Shown here in pieces: positions 14,208 through 27,930 of a DNA stretch of 64,000 nt (within the stretch, counting starts at the first letter, position 1; each line of letters opens with the position of its first letter). The DNA is taken from contig NC_087155.1 in assembly GCF_035594125.1 (NCBI RefSeq), forward strand, positions 4,538,692-4,602,691, written 5' to 3'. This stretch comes from Scylla paramamosain (Eukaryota > Arthropoda > Malacostraca > Decapoda > Portunidae). Made by a program: the position numbers and the translations under genes. The notes under the pieces were generated by a model. The model made no database searches and had not been told where the DNA came from. It saw nothing but the letters and a program-made list of their open reading frames with translations.

Positions 14208-14439
14208 GCTTTATGTGGCCTACTGACCATCTATCTAATTTATCAATTAAAGGTCAGTAAATGAGGCAAGATGTTTGATCAGCGGCAGTGGCGGTGGGGG
14301 AGTGAGTGAGGGTGGCATTGAAAGAGGGAGAGTGTGGGTGGTGGTGGTCGTGGTGGTAGCAAGTGCACACTGCACCCACATGCACTGCAGGGTTGCCAGG
14401 TGGGCTTTTTTCCCATCCAATTGGCCTGTTTTATGTAGG

Positions 14440-14542
<103 letters not shown>

Positions 14543-14767
14543 CATTTAAATAAGGTACTTCTCCATTTTCTAACTTTGTGACATAACTTATTCACTATTG
14601 ATAAAATATTGGGCTCATTTTGGGCAGTTCCTGGAGGTGGGTGGGTGGGTTTTGGGCTGTTTTTCAGGTGGGAATAGGTGGGAAAACAGTCTGCAACCTG
14701 ACAACTCTGACACGTTGCCTCTGCCTCAGTCTCCCAGCAGCAGTTGAAGTGGTAGGTTGCTGCGCTC

Positions 14768-14770
<3 letters not shown>

Positions 14771-14798
<28 letters not shown>

Positions 14799-14833
14799 TG
14801 TATGTATATATGTATGTATGTATGCATAGTATG
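14771..14833. repeat. (ATGT)n microsatellite
   Basis: A tetranucleotide TATG/ATGT run with one ATAT interruption. Confidence 0.95.
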
Positions 14834-15562
14834 TATGTAATTTTGTTTATTTGTTTGTTGGTTTGTAATGTATTCTTTTTTAAAATATTTTTCCGTAAGA
14901 TTTGTTATTTATACCAAAATAAAGTATATGCTATATAATTTACATCCAATGAATGAGTGACCAAAATTTATATTATTTGAGATTCATTTTAATATACCAA
15001 ATTTCCCCCTCATATATTAAATGAAATTCAGTGTGGCAGGGAGGAATCCAACCACTGATTTTTTTTTTTTTTATCATCAGCACTTTCCTCCCCAATTAGA
15101 TTGATATACTGAGGGTTTACTGTACTTGCAGTCATTTTTTACCTTCAGTCTCGATTCAAGGAGAGATCAAATGTTAACAAAGGAGGTTTGAGTGAAATAA
15201 ATATAACAGTTCATGAGGACAAGAAGATAATAAAAAAAACAAGATATAAAGAAACCTATTGGGCCTAATGGAGTCACAAACTGGATTGTGAAGGAGTGCA
15301 GTAAGCAGCTGGCAGCTCATTGCACTCTTTCAGAAAGGAAGGTTCCAGTTGATTGGAAAAAAAACTGATGTGTACCCATCGAACTATTGGCCTGTACCCT
15401 TGACTAGTATAGTGACAAATATTTCTGAAAGAATCATGTAAGGATAAATGGATTCTTTATCTTGAAGTGAATGATAAATTGACCAAGAAACAATTTAGCT
15501 TTCAAGAAGGAAGATCTTATGTAACAAACCTAATAAGCTTTTATTTAAGTGATGGATATGGT

Positions 15563-15564
<2 letters not shown>

Positions 15565-15647
<83 letters not shown>
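15565..15647. repeat. (GA)n microsatellite within LINE-A
   Basis: About 41 GA units. The sequence on both sides aligns to LINE-A ORF2 at the LQERDGW codons, so the array seems to have grown from GAGAGAGA in the element. Confidence 0.95.
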
Positions 15648-15649
<2 letters not shown>

Positions 15650-16355
15650 GGTGGGTGGATGGTATTTACTTATATTTAAAAAAAAAGTTTTGATAAAGTG
15701 CCACACAGAGGACTGATGTGGAAATCAGAAAATATTGGTGGAATAAAGAACACTTTATTGAACTGGATTAAAGATTTCCTGAATGAAAGAGAAATGAGGA
15801 CAGCAGTGAAATGCCACAAATCTACCTGGAAAAAGTTAAGTGATGTCCCATAAAGATCAGTACAGATGCCTGTCATATTTGCAATGTTCATAAATGACAT
15901 GACTGAGAGAGTAACAAGTTAAATAAGCCTCTCTGCAGATGATGTCAAAATACTAAGAAAATAGAAAGAAAAGAAGATTTCATAGTATTGCAACAGGTCC
16001 TGGATAGCTGTTAACTAATGTCACACATGGAAATTGAAGTTAGTGAAGAACAAAAAAGTTGAGCAAGGGAATTTAGTAAAAACACATAAAGACTGATATA
16101 TGAATGTGTACTGGGAGAGGAAACAGGAAAAAGACACAAGAAAAGATCTTGGTACGATATCACAAACAATTTAACACCAGACAAGTATATGAACAGGATT
16201 ACAGGTGAAACTTACAATTTATTAAGAGATATAAATGTAAGTTTCACCTATATGGATGAAGAAATGATGAACAGACTGATTACAATCTTGATTCAGCCTA
16301 AATTAGAGTATGCTGTGGTGGTGTAGTTAAAAAAAAAAAAAATAATAATAATAAT

Positions 16356-16558
<203 letters not shown>

Positions 16559-17008
16559 AAAAGGAAGAGACTACAAAGTAATAACCAAGATACCATCAAG
16601 CTTAAGGGAAATGACATGCTAGGAAATTGGAAAGACTTGATCTTGTGACTCTTGAACAGAAGGGAGAAAGAAAAGATGTAATTGCAGTGTATACAGCAAT
16701 AAATAGGATGGAGAAACTTGACAGAAAGGATTTCATAGAGAAGAATACAATAGACACAAGAGGAAATGGAAAAAAAAAAATCAAGAAGAGCACCTACAGG
16801 TGAGATATTAAGAAATACAGTTTTCCATATAGATGTGTAGAAATGTAGAAATGTGGAATGAGTCACAGAAAGATGTTGTCCTACCCAAAACCTTAAGTGA
16901 ATTCAAGGTGGGGTTAGGTAAAAGTAGATATGGGGATGGGACAGGATGAGCATAGCTCTATTCCCATAAGTTGATAAGTTACACACACACACACACACAC
17001 ATACACAC

Positions 17009-18415
17009 ATTGAAAGAGGTAGTAAACAAAGTGGTGGGAAAAGTACAAGAGGAGAAAACATGTCTGGTAAATGAAGTAGAAGAATATCACAGGGTAGGGA
17101 AATTCATAGGTGAAGGGCAGACTCACAGAAATCAAATTTAAATCCAAGAAAGATGGTGATTAGGTTCTAGCAGGGGCCTGGAGACTGGCTTAGGATGAGG
17201 TAACAAAAAAACACATAGTTGAGAAGAGACTTAAATGAAAAGGAGAGGGAAGAGCTAATTAAAATGAGGAAGGAAATAAAAGCAAAAAACAAGGAGAGAA
17301 CATAAGAGTAGAAGACATTCTGTTGGAGAGTTTGGACATTAAAGTAAGGAGTGGTGCCTGAACAGGAGGGAGAATAAGGTAACAAGTTAAGGAGAAAAAA
17401 CATATTGTGGTACATTAACATTAATGGTCTCATCTCAGAATTAAGGGAGTTAAATGTTTATTTAAACAAGAAAAGTCCAGATATAACAAGCCTCACAGAA
17501 ATAAAATTACACAATGCATTAGAAGAAGTAAAGAACATTGGACAAAATAGATACAACTTATGGAAAAGAAGTAGAATAAATAAGAAAGGAGGATAAGTGA
17601 TGTTTATTGACAAGATACATGCATGGAGCCAAAGATGGAAACTAGAATTTAATAGCAGAAAATTCTACATGTTGGAAATAGGAAAAAAGTAAAAAGAGAC
17701 CTGTGGAAATACAAAATGGGAGGAGAAATAATAATGAAAAGTAATGGAGAAGAGCTTTGAGAGTAATGATTCAGAACATGCTATCACCTGGAAGGCATAT
17801 AAAAGGGATATTTGGCTCTACATATAGCTTGTTAACAAACATTAGAGTGGTGTTTAACTATTTAGATAAAGAAATGATGGAGAAAATTATAACAAGCATG
17901 ATATGACCTAAATTGGAATACACAGCAGTAGTTTGGGCTCAACATGGAAAAAAAGATATATGGAAACTGGAAAGAATACAAAGGATAGCGACAAAGATGG
18001 TACCAGAATTAAAAGACTCAAGTTATGAAGAAAGACTTGAAGAGATGGGATTACCAACACTACAAAAGAGAAGAGAAAGAGGAGACCTCATAAAAATGTA
18101 CAAATTAGTAAACAATATTGAAAGAATTGACAGAAATGACTTCGTACCACAGATGGAGGAGGGAAAGAGACAGATGAGGGGGCATGGGAAAAAAAATAAA
18201 GAGTGGATGTTCAAGTGACATCAAGAAATACAGCTTCCCATATAGAACTATTGAAATCTGGAATGATTTGAAGGAAGAGGTGGTTGCAGCAAACAGTGTA
18301 CATGTGTTTAAAGAGAAACTGGATAAATATGGTTACGGAGACAGGACAAAGTTAGCTTTGGCTTGTGCCCTGTACAATACAACTAGGTAAATACAACTAG
18401 GTAAATACAGTTACC
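17009..18415 (+). mobile_element. LINE-A (A1 type) copy with large internal deletion
   Basis: It starts right after a (CA)n run (16982-17008). ORF1 C-terminal sequence is followed by the start of the endonuclease (YININGLISELRELNVYLNK, about 17409). At about 17600 it jumps to the RT thumb (IHAWSQRWKLEFN-like). It continues through YTAVVWAQHGKKDIWKLERI to a doubled tail ACAACTAGGTAAATAC at 18379-18408. Most of the endonuclease and the RT palm are missing. Confidence 0.8.
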
Positions 18416-18679
18416 AGTATTAGGTTGAAACATGAACTATGAAAGTAGGATATTATGAGGATATTAAATGTAATAAAGATGAAGTCTAAGAAATGTGTGA
18501 AGTAACACGTATAAAGGGACACCCATCACTCCTACAGTGAGACAAACCATAACATCCTGTTTTACTTGTCCTCCTTTAATAGGGATCTTAGCCTGATTTA
18601 TAAAAAGAAAGAAATTTTAACAGACAATTATATGGAAAGTGCATATGAGGCATGTAGTGGCTAAGTGAATCATGCACCA

Positions 18680-19660
18680 ATGTAAGAAGATAAGAAAGTA
18701 AGGGAAGCTGCAAGAAGCTGTCAGGCCTACACATGGTAGTCCTTGTATGAAACATACCTACCTACTTCTGTCTATCATCCTGACTCATAAATCTATCTAA
18801 TCTTCTTTTAAATCTTCCTAATGAATCTGCACTAACAACCTGATTCCTATTCTATTCCATTTATCTACCATTCTATTTGAGAATCAGTTCCTTCCTATCT
18901 CATTTTTAAATCTAATTCTATGAAGCTTAAACCCATCATTTCTTGTCCTATCCTGATTACTGATCCTAAGAATCCTATACCACTTAAAGCTCTCTATCAG
19001 ATCCTGTCTTTCCAAAAATGTAAACTTAAAAGCTTCAAACTTCTTTCACAAGGAATATTTCTCATCCCTTGTATCTTTTTAATTCCTCTTTGTACTGATT
19101 CTAAAGGACCTATATCCTCTAGAGGAACTGAAATTCCACAGCATAATCTAGATGAAGTCTGACCAGCACCAAATATAACTTTAATATTACTTCAGGACTT
19201 CTACTTTCAATACTACTAAAGATTAGTCAACATTACTTCAGGACTTGTACTCTAAACACTACTAAAGATTATAACTCCTACATTTTTTTTTTTTTTTCAT
19301 TCTCTGATCTTATCAATCTTGTTCTTTATTATGTACATACTATGTGGGTTTCTTCTATTTATGCTATGTAGTTTATATCACTAATATTAAAATGCATTTG
19401 CCATTTATCTGTTCATTTGTTCATCCTATCTAAGTCTGCCTGTAGGGTGACTGCATCAAAATTCAACCTAATCAATCTACCTATCTTCATGTTGTCTGCA
19501 AATTTACAATCATTACTAATCCCATTACTTAGATCATTAATGCATATAAAAAAAATAATGTCATAAAACTGATTGCTGTGCCACTCAACTAATTACCTGA
19601 CCACACTCAGACTTAAAGCTGTCACTAATTATCACTCTTTGTCACCTGCCACATATCCAT
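18680..19660 (-). mobile_element. LINE-C: remnant of a third, older LINE
   Basis: Minus-strand fragments in broken frames include FADNMKIGRLIRLNFDAVT (derived from the RT FADD motif), LVRLHLDYAVEF, RTRNDGFKLHRIRFKNEIGR and MVDKWNR. This is the usual order in CR1-like LINEs. No tail or intact frame is visible. An imperfect direct repeat of about 40 bases (19187-19226, 19230-19272) lies inside. Confidence 0.65.
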
Positions 19661-20483
19661 GACCATGACAAGTCATTCCTGCCTATGTGTAGACATTACC
19701 CTCTAGATTTGCCCTGTATAAAACAAAGTATCAAAAGGATCCTTATGAATGGCAGGCAGAAGAGTAAGCATGGTGCATCTTGCCTTTGAAAACCTACAGA
19801 GTAAGCGTGCTCCCACATAACAAAGTGATGAACATGCTGTGAGAAGCTACTCTATTGAAAGCCATCCCTGCACTTTTTTTTTTTTTTTTTTTTATGTATG
19901 AGGGCTACTAGTCAAGGGCAACAAAAAAAATAAGAAAATATAAAAATGTCCACTGAGGTGTCAGGCCCCATACAGAGGTAGAAAATATGATGATAAAAAT
20001 TGGAGGACTGTGTCTTGAACCCTCCCTTTGAGAGTTTAACTCATAGGAAGGACGAAATGCAGAAGCAGGCAGGGAGTTCAAGAATTTACCAGAAAAAGGG
20101 ACAAATGATTGGGAATACTGGTTAACTCATGCATTAGCGAGGTGGACAGAATGGGGAGAGAGAGTAGAAATTCTTGAGCAGTGTGGCCACAGAAGGGGAG
20201 GCATGTAGTTAGCAAGATCAAAAGACCAATTAGTGTAGAGGTAATAGAGGTAGAAGATAGCAAAAGATGCAGCACTGTGGTGATGAGAGAGGCTAAAGAC
20301 AATCAGTAAGAGGAGAGGAATTGATAAGACAAAATATTTTTGATTCCACTGTCTAGAAGAGCAGTATGAGTAGAACCACAATAAACAATGTGAAGTGTAC
20401 TCCATAAATAAATGGATAAGGACCCCATACTGAGTTAGCAGCTGAGGGGTATGAAAAAACTGGCAGAGAAGACTCACTATCTA

Positions 20484-20605
<122 letters not shown>

Positions 20606-21848
20606 TTTTTAGCTAAAAATGAGATGTAAAGCTTCCAGTTTAGATTATAAGTAAAGGACAGACATAAGATCTTCAAAGTAGAACAGTGGGACAGCTGAGT
20701 GTCATTGAAGAAGAGGGGATAGTTATCTGGAAGGTTGTGTCAAGTTGATAGGTGGAGGAATTGAGTTTTTGAGATATTGAACAATACTAAGTTTGTTCTG
20801 TCCCAATCAGAATTTTAAAGAGATCAGAAGTAAGGCATTCTGTGGCTTTCCTGCATGAGCTGTTCAATTCTTCAAGGGCTGGACATCTATGAAAAGACAT
20901 GGAAAAGTGAAGGGTGGTATCATCAGTGTAGGAGTGGAAAGGAGAAGTTTGACTAAGATCATTGATGAATAATAGGAAGAGAGTTGGTGAAAAGGATATA
21001 ACCCTGCAGAACACCACTGTTAAGTAATAGATTTTGGAGAAGATTAGTGACTATCTACCACAGCAGCAGACAATGGTCAAAAAGGAAACTTGACATGAAA
21101 TTACAGAGAGAAGCATAGAAGCTATAGGAGGGTAGTTTGGAATTCAAAGCTTTGTGCCAGGCTCTATCAAAAGCTTTTGATATGTCTAAGGCAAAAGCAA
21201 ATGTTTCAGCAAAATCCCAAAAAACAGATGACTAAGATTCAGTAAGGAAAACCAGATCACCAATAGAGTGGTCTCAACAGAACCCATACTGCCAATCAAA
21301 TATAAAGTTGAGAAGTGCTAGACATTTAAGAATCTTCCTGTTGAGGACAGGTTACAGAACTTGAGGAAAATTGAAATTAAAGCAATAGGTTGGTAGTTTG
21401 AAGGATTAGAGCAGTCACCCATTTTATAAGCAGGCTGAATGTAGGCAAATTTCCAGCAAGAAGGAAAGGTACATGGTGATAGACAAGGTTGGAAGAGTTT
21501 GATTAGGCAAGGTGCAAGCATAGAGGCACAGTTTCAGAGAAAAATAAGATTGACCCCATCAGGTCCATAAGCCTTCTGAGGGTTAAAGACAATGAGGGCA
21601 TGGAAAACATCACTAAGAAGAATTTTAATGGGTAGCATAAAGTAGTCAGAGGGTGGAGTAGAGGGAGGAATAAGCCCTAAATAATCCAAGGTAGAATTTT
21701 TAGCAAAGGTCTGAGTAGAGTTCAACTTTAGATATAGATGAGATGGCAGTGCTATCATCAGGTTGAAGTAAAGAAGGGAAAGATGAAAAAGCAAGGTTAT
21801 CAAAGATATTTTTGCTGAGGAGCCAGAAGTCATGAGTAGAGTTAGATA

Positions 21849-22320
21849 CAGTAAAATCCCTCTTATCCGGCATCAACGGGACTGTCGACATGCCAGATAC
21901 TTGAATATTGCCGGATACTTGAATAGAAGTGAAATTATGTCCACAATCACCACCCTACACTCACGCATCTTACCATAACAAAGATCAGCTGATCTTAATC
22001 AGCAACTGATCTGATCAGCTGCTTAAGTGTAAGCACAACACGCTTCCTCTTTTCTACAACTTTAGGCATGATGAAGGCATCAGGCAATAAACAGTGCACA
22101 CGCGGGACTGAGTCACTGAGTAAACACAGTGCAGTGGGCCACGGGTGGCGCGAAGCAGTGCGCTCTGGTGGCGAGGGGACAAAGTATGCCTCGCGTGGGA
22201 ATTTTAATTGATTTTATGAGTACACATTGATTTTTTTATTGATTTTAAGGTTCGGGGAAAAATGTGCCGGATACTTGAAGCTGCCGGATACTCAAATGCC
22301 GGATAAGAGGGATTTTACTG
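21849..22320 (-). mobile_element. Tigger-derived MITE, copy 1 (472 bases)
   Basis: Perfect-looking terminal repeats CAGTAAAATCCCTCTTATCC and GGATAAGAGGGATTTTACTG are flanked by TA on both sides. On the minus strand the interior carries the same transposase start as copy 2. It is inserted in LINE-B. Confidence 0.88.
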
Positions 22321-23480
22321 TATAGAGAGATTTTGACATTTCCTATTGATGAAGGAGTTTTGATTAGTTGGAGAACAGACTTGGCATTAGTCCAGACAGA
22401 AATATACAATGCATGAGATTCAGGTGATGGAAAACTCAAGTACTGTTTGTTGGTCACCTCTCTAACAGACTGAGTTAAACCAAGGTTTGGAAGATTTAGG
22501 TCAAGAGAAAGAGTGATGAATGTACACTTCCATGGCATACATTATCACCTCTGTTATGTGCTCAACGTACAGAAATGAGTCTCTGACACAAAAGCAGTAG
22601 TCATTCCAAGGAAAATCAGAATAATACCTCCTCAGGACCACCCTAACTGGCAGAGGTAAAACACCAAGGGCACCTTTGCTTTGGGGAACCCTGAGGAGGA
22701 ATTAGAGAGATAGAACAAAACACAGATAAGAGGTTGTGATTGGAGGAGCCCAACAGAGAACACAAAGTGACAGCATAAGCAGAAAGATTACAGGTTATCT
22801 CCAAGATGATTAGGAATACAAGTAGAGTGTTGCAATAATTGCTTTAGGTCATGGAGGATAGCAAAGTTAAAGCTAGTTCACCAGGTTGGTCAGTGAAAGG
22901 AGAGGAAAACCAAAGCAGGTGGTGAACATCAGTCTCCAATAATAAAGATCTCTACAAAAGAGAAGAGAGTCAGGATGTGCTTCATTTTGGAAGTTAAGTG
23001 GTCAAAAAAAATTTTATAGTTAGAGGAGTTAGGTGATAGGTATACAGCACAGATAAATTTAGCTTAGGTGACTCTGCAGTTGTAGCCAGATGGTAGAAAA
23101 TTCAGAAGACTCAAGAGCATGGGCAGGAGAGCAAGTTAGGTCATTGCACACACTGAGGCAACATCCAGCTCTGGATTGAAAATGAGAATAGAGGAAGTAG
23201 GAGGGAACAGATAAGAGGTTACTATCAGTTGCCTCACACACCTGTGTTTTGACGAGGCAAAAAAAAAAGGTGAGGTTTAGTAGAGGAGAGGTGGTGTTCA
23301 AAAACTGAAAATTAGATCCAAGGCCATGAATGTTGCAGAAGTTAATGAAGAAAAAAGTTGAGGGAGGTGTCAAGATGCTTTGGGTCGATGCCAAGAGAAG
23401 AACAGTCCAACCTGGAGACATCTGAGATAGTGTTGCTTTCTACAATCTGAGTGTATTTGTGTTTCTGAGACATTATGGCA

Positions 23481-24700
23481 TCCACTGCCTTAGAAAGTAG
23501 TAGAGATGGTTCCCCCCAACTTTAGCTCACACCACACAAGTACTGGGTATTTTTTCAGCCAATTTTTTATGCCCAGGAATATCTTTGGTCTGAAATAATG
23601 CTTGCTGAAGGGGATTCAGACCCTAAAGATTACTTTTTCAATAAGGAGACCTCTGTCCTCCAATGCAACATTAACATATGCAACACCTATGAAATGGGCT
23701 GATGAATATTGAAATTATAATATCAACCACTCGGAGTCACTCTATAGTTTAGATGATATTCAAGAAATAAGAAAAATAATATAATTATAATTTTTTCATT
23801 AAAAATTAATAAAAAATAATCAATTGTATCACTAACATCAAACTTTCATATTACCATTTTAATTTGGGGCATTAAATATTTTGTGTATGACCCATGACAT
23901 GGATCTGTTTATGACTGTTTTTATCATAATTTTTTCTGTAATATGAGTTCGTTAAACTACATTCTTTGAGAGCATTACACTGATACAAAACATTAATTTT
24001 TCTTTTAAAACTTTGATATCCACATTCAACTTCACTTTAAAACTTTGATATCCACATTCAACTTCACTTTAATACTCTGATATCTACATTCAACTTCAAG
24101 CTATAAATTTATATACATACATCATTCTGCCACTACATGCCTCATATGCTGTTCTACTAAAGTCTGTTATTAGAGAAGCCAGTATGAACTGTTACTTTTC
24201 CACATATATAATGAATGATTCATTAGCTGGATAGGGTAATTTTTTTCTTTTTTACAATCCATTTGAAATATTAATGTAACTTTGTACCATTATGGTATGA
24301 ACTGAGACATTGAGAAGAAAAAAGGGAAAGTTACCACAAATATATTATTAAAAATATGAATATGAAGTTTTTGCATGATCAAAATGCAATGAAAACACTT
24401 TGGATGTGCCAGTTCACTTCATTAAGATATTGCTGGTAAATATCTTTAATACCGAATTTAATGCAAGTACCGGTTGTTTATCAGAATGGTGAGCATAGGT
24501 TGTTTTAATGGACTGTTACAGACAGAAATGAAGACACCAGTGAAGCTATGTAAGTTTTGCACGTTGCAGTCACCTGCATTCCAATATTCATCTGCACCAA
24601 TTAGCCTCCATCCCTACCTTCTCAAAGCAACATCAGCAGACAGGACCCACACAATGAGAAGGTACGGTACCTGTTCCATGGTGTAGGAACCAAAGTTTTT
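23481..24700. other. unassigned AT-rich DNA with a 32-base tandem repeat
   Basis: No gene recognised. Three copies of a 32-base unit (24005-24100, starting TTAAAACTTTGATATCCACA) lie within it. A (TTTTA)n/(TTTA)n run occupies about 24698-24740. Confidence 0.5.
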
Positions 24701-24772
24701 TTTATTTTATTTTATTTTATTTTATTTATTTATTTATTTACTTTTTTTGCCTACATGCTTTTCCACTTATTC

Positions 24773-26723
24773 AAGGGGCGCAACTGGATGAGTTTACCTT
24801 AAAAAATTAGTTTTCTGTATTTCTCCATATTCTCTTAGATTCAGGCAAGATGTTTGTTGGGAAAAGTTTAAATGCCACCAACGCATTAATTTAAAGGGCT
24901 TGACAAGCATTTATAGGGTGCTTGGTGAGCACGCTGGCCTTTTAAATATCCTCTTTTACTAGTGTCGATGTTCTAGGTCTCACGAAAGCTAGAAATATGA
25001 AGTCTTCGCAGTTTTATTTTTGAGGCCTCTTACACCTGGCAGCCTAAAGGCGGGCAGTGGGTGGATGGATTGGCTGTCAAGGTCACACAGTCAGGTCAAC
25101 TGTCGATGGCCTCAGTGCTGCCTTGCTGCCACACACGTGTAGCAGCGTGTCGCTTTTGCCTTCATTGCTTTGTTGAATTTCTCAGCACAATGCCTAAAAG
25201 CAAGATAGGGAAGATGAGGCAACAACGTGGTATAGCAGCTCAACAGCTGCAGCTTGCCAGAAGAGCAGATGGAGCGGAACATCATACATCATCCTCCGCA
25301 ACCACCACCACCACCACCAAAATCCCCGCCACGACGTCAGCTGTGGTAACCCATCAACATCCACCACTACCTCTTCCATGTACACCTCCATCTCCAGGTG
25401 TAATGTCACCGACGAATGTACTGCTGAATAGTACACAGCTGCAAAGTCTCTTCAGCAACATGATCAGTGGCAAATGTATGAAGAATGTTGAGGTTGTCGT
25501 CAATAACAAGGGGATGAACTCAGAATGCTCTGTCATTTGTTCGTGTGAGACTCCCAGGACTGCAGCACCGCCAACCATGTCATCTTTTATCACCTGTCTG
25601 CCAAGGATGTCGTACAGCATAGTCTCTGTCCTACTGGAGAAGAGTCTTGGTGCTTCATGCAGAGGGCAGAGGCTCTGGGGAAGGAGCCAGAGCCTCACAG
25701 CACCAAGAAGCTCTACCTGTCCAAAATCCCTGGCAAGCAGCTGGAACTTGTAAAGGGTGTTTACAAAGATCTTGCAAATCCAGCACTGCTGTAGAAGTGC
25801 CTCTCTGGACGCATCCAGAATGAAAACGAGAGTCTACACTCAAAAGTCTGGAGGAGGGTGTCAAAGGACAAATATGCTGGACTGCACAGGACTCGCTCTG
25901 TGTCTCAGATGACAATCTGGGAGCATAATTTTGGATACTCTTAGTCCAATTTGCTGTAGTGCATTAGATTTGGAGTGTCTAGCCCCATCACTAAAGCACA
26001 AGAGAGAAGAGATAAGGAGAAAAAGAGGCACCAAACACTAAGACACAAAAAGAAAACAAAAGCAGGATACACAGCAGGAAACCCAGGCTGGAAGGAAGAG
26101 GAAGAGACTGACAGATACATCATACCAGGCCGGGGCACACTAGTAGTTGGTACAAATGTCCTATCTTGTCCCCATGTAATTTTTAAGTTTTTTTTTTATT
26201 GTTAGTAAATGTAAGCAAAACTTTAAATGTGTTTTCTCAAAACAAAAAATCTTTAACTTCAAATGAGTATATCTCAAAAATGTGTCAACCAATTTTAAGT
26301 CTGTTTTCTTTTTTCAGTAGAGAAAAGAAAAAAAAAATCTCTACCCAAGTCACTGCTCTAACTCAAAACCCAAGTTTTTTTTTATTGAATTTTCATTAAG
26401 AAAAAATCAAGAAAAAAAAAGTGTACTAAACAAAAATTTGTAAAAACTAATTTTTGTCTGATCTACAAACTTTGGGTCAAGATTGTAGTACAATACTTGA
26501 TTTAACTACTGTGTCAAGCAAAAAGACGTACGGTAAGTTTCTTCATAGATTAGCTCATTTGAAAAAAAAAAAAAAAAGGCTTATAACTCAAAAACCACTG
26601 ACTTTTGGAGAAACAACACTTCAACCAAAAATAATGTACATTCAGAACTCTATTGTGTGTAAATATTTCAGCTTGATTGGGTAAGAAATAACCAAGATAA
26701 CATTTTTGCCAGTTGTGCCCCTT
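24773..26723 (+). mobile_element. Mutator-like (MULE) transposon relic, about 1.95 kb
   Basis: The inverted ends are AAGGGGCGCAACTGG and, on the right reverse complemented, AAGGGGCACAACTGG. An imperfect direct repeat (TGCTTTTCCAC at 24756 and TGCTTTTTCTAC at 26727) could be the target duplication. The inside encodes pieces of a transposase that I recognise as the arthropod Mutator-like type (separate entry). The region after about 26210 is A/T-rich with no coding sign. Confidence 0.55.
25190..26140 (+). pseudogene. Mutator-like transposase remnant, internally deleted
   Basis: The first frame starts MPKSKIGKMRQQRGIAAQQ and runs through a low-complexity Thr/Pro stretch to VEVVVNNKGMNSECSVICSC at about 25540. 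A shifted frame then reads QHSLCPTGEESWCFMQRAEA, LVKGVYKDLANPALL, a TAG stop, KCLSGRIQNENESLHSKVW, and a basic tail ERRDKEKKRHQTLRHKKKTK. The CP-x4-SWC and QNxNES patterns are, to my knowledge, typical of the C-terminal part of MULE-type transposases in arthropods. The middle, including the presumed catalytic core, is missing. Domain identity rests on memory of the family pattern. Confidence 0.55.
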
Positions 26724-27930
26724 AATTGCTTTTTCTACTTCCTGGTAAGCTCATAAGTACCAGGTTAAAGATCAGTGCTGTCACTGATCCTCATCTTGAC
26801 AATGGTAAGAACAATGGGCTACTAAATTATATGAGGGGAGCCACACTGTGCTCTGAGAATAACTAAATGCCCATACACACCAGGTGGTGTGCTGATTAAC
26901 TCAAAATGTTATGTGCTCAGCTACTGGGCAGCAGCCATAGTAGCGAGAATGGGCCTCCATTCCTTAATGCATGATCTAAAGCCAGCCAGTGTGTGGGAGC
27001 TGGGGATGCTAGATATTACTTGTGTTATTTACCTGCTCTTTTCAGTAACAAAGAGACAAACTCAACATCAGGTTATACAGGAAAGGAGTGTGTTTCTACT
27101 GGTACCAAAAATCTTTTTTTTTTTATTTGGTGGTGTGCTTGCCTTTTCTTTTCTGAATATCTCAATTACCCATACTACATGATATTTCACAGTATTTGAT
27201 ACTTTATTAGAAAACAGTGTTTTCTTTCTCCTGTTACTTGCTTAATTCACAAGTTTATGCATTTGTTCCATCTTGCCATTCCATTCTTTACAACAAAGTT
27301 TTCATTACCGCATACATTTCAAAAAATCAAATGAACTGATTTTGTTGATCTCTGCTTTCATACACATTCATAAAACTACATGACAAACAAAACAGATATA
27401 TAACAATAAGATTGATGTTATCATTATAGCAATAAGGTCCTTACAAATGCTTCTTAACAATCCCAACAAATGAGAGAACTAAAAGAATAAATATAATGGA
27501 ACATATTTTAGCTATATACATGAAAAAAAACAAGCAAAAAGGAAAACACATGTGAAAATATACTGAACAAGAAGAATTCAAGCTTTTATTTTCTGGATGA
27601 CAAATCAGACAAAGACATGCTGCATTCACTACGAGTAATAGGGTGTGTATAAGCTCCAGTCCCAAAGATGTGAAGAAAATAACAAAGTGTGTACATGAAA
27701 TACTACAAAAGGTACTCCATTATTTGATACTGTTGCTCACATCATGTGAAAAATTAACTTTACAAACTTCATTTTTACATACATGGAAATTATTGCTGAA
27801 ATAAACCTTACTGGTCATGATACTGATACTGATACTGTGCAGAGAAATATGTTCAAAGATGTATATTCCAGACAGTGAAGATGGATTATATGAAAGGTGT
27901 TTAGTGTAAATAAGGAGGACAGTGCATATA
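26724..27930. other. unassigned DNA, no gene seen
   Basis: Open frames (for example 26889-27182) show no domain, and nothing repeats elsewhere in the window. Confidence 0.4.

Noticed and set aside
25194..25436. Trp/Val-rich minus-strand frame opposite the Mutator-like relic
   Set aside because: It is the antisense of the ACC repeat in the Thr-rich stretch. There is no independent coding evidence.
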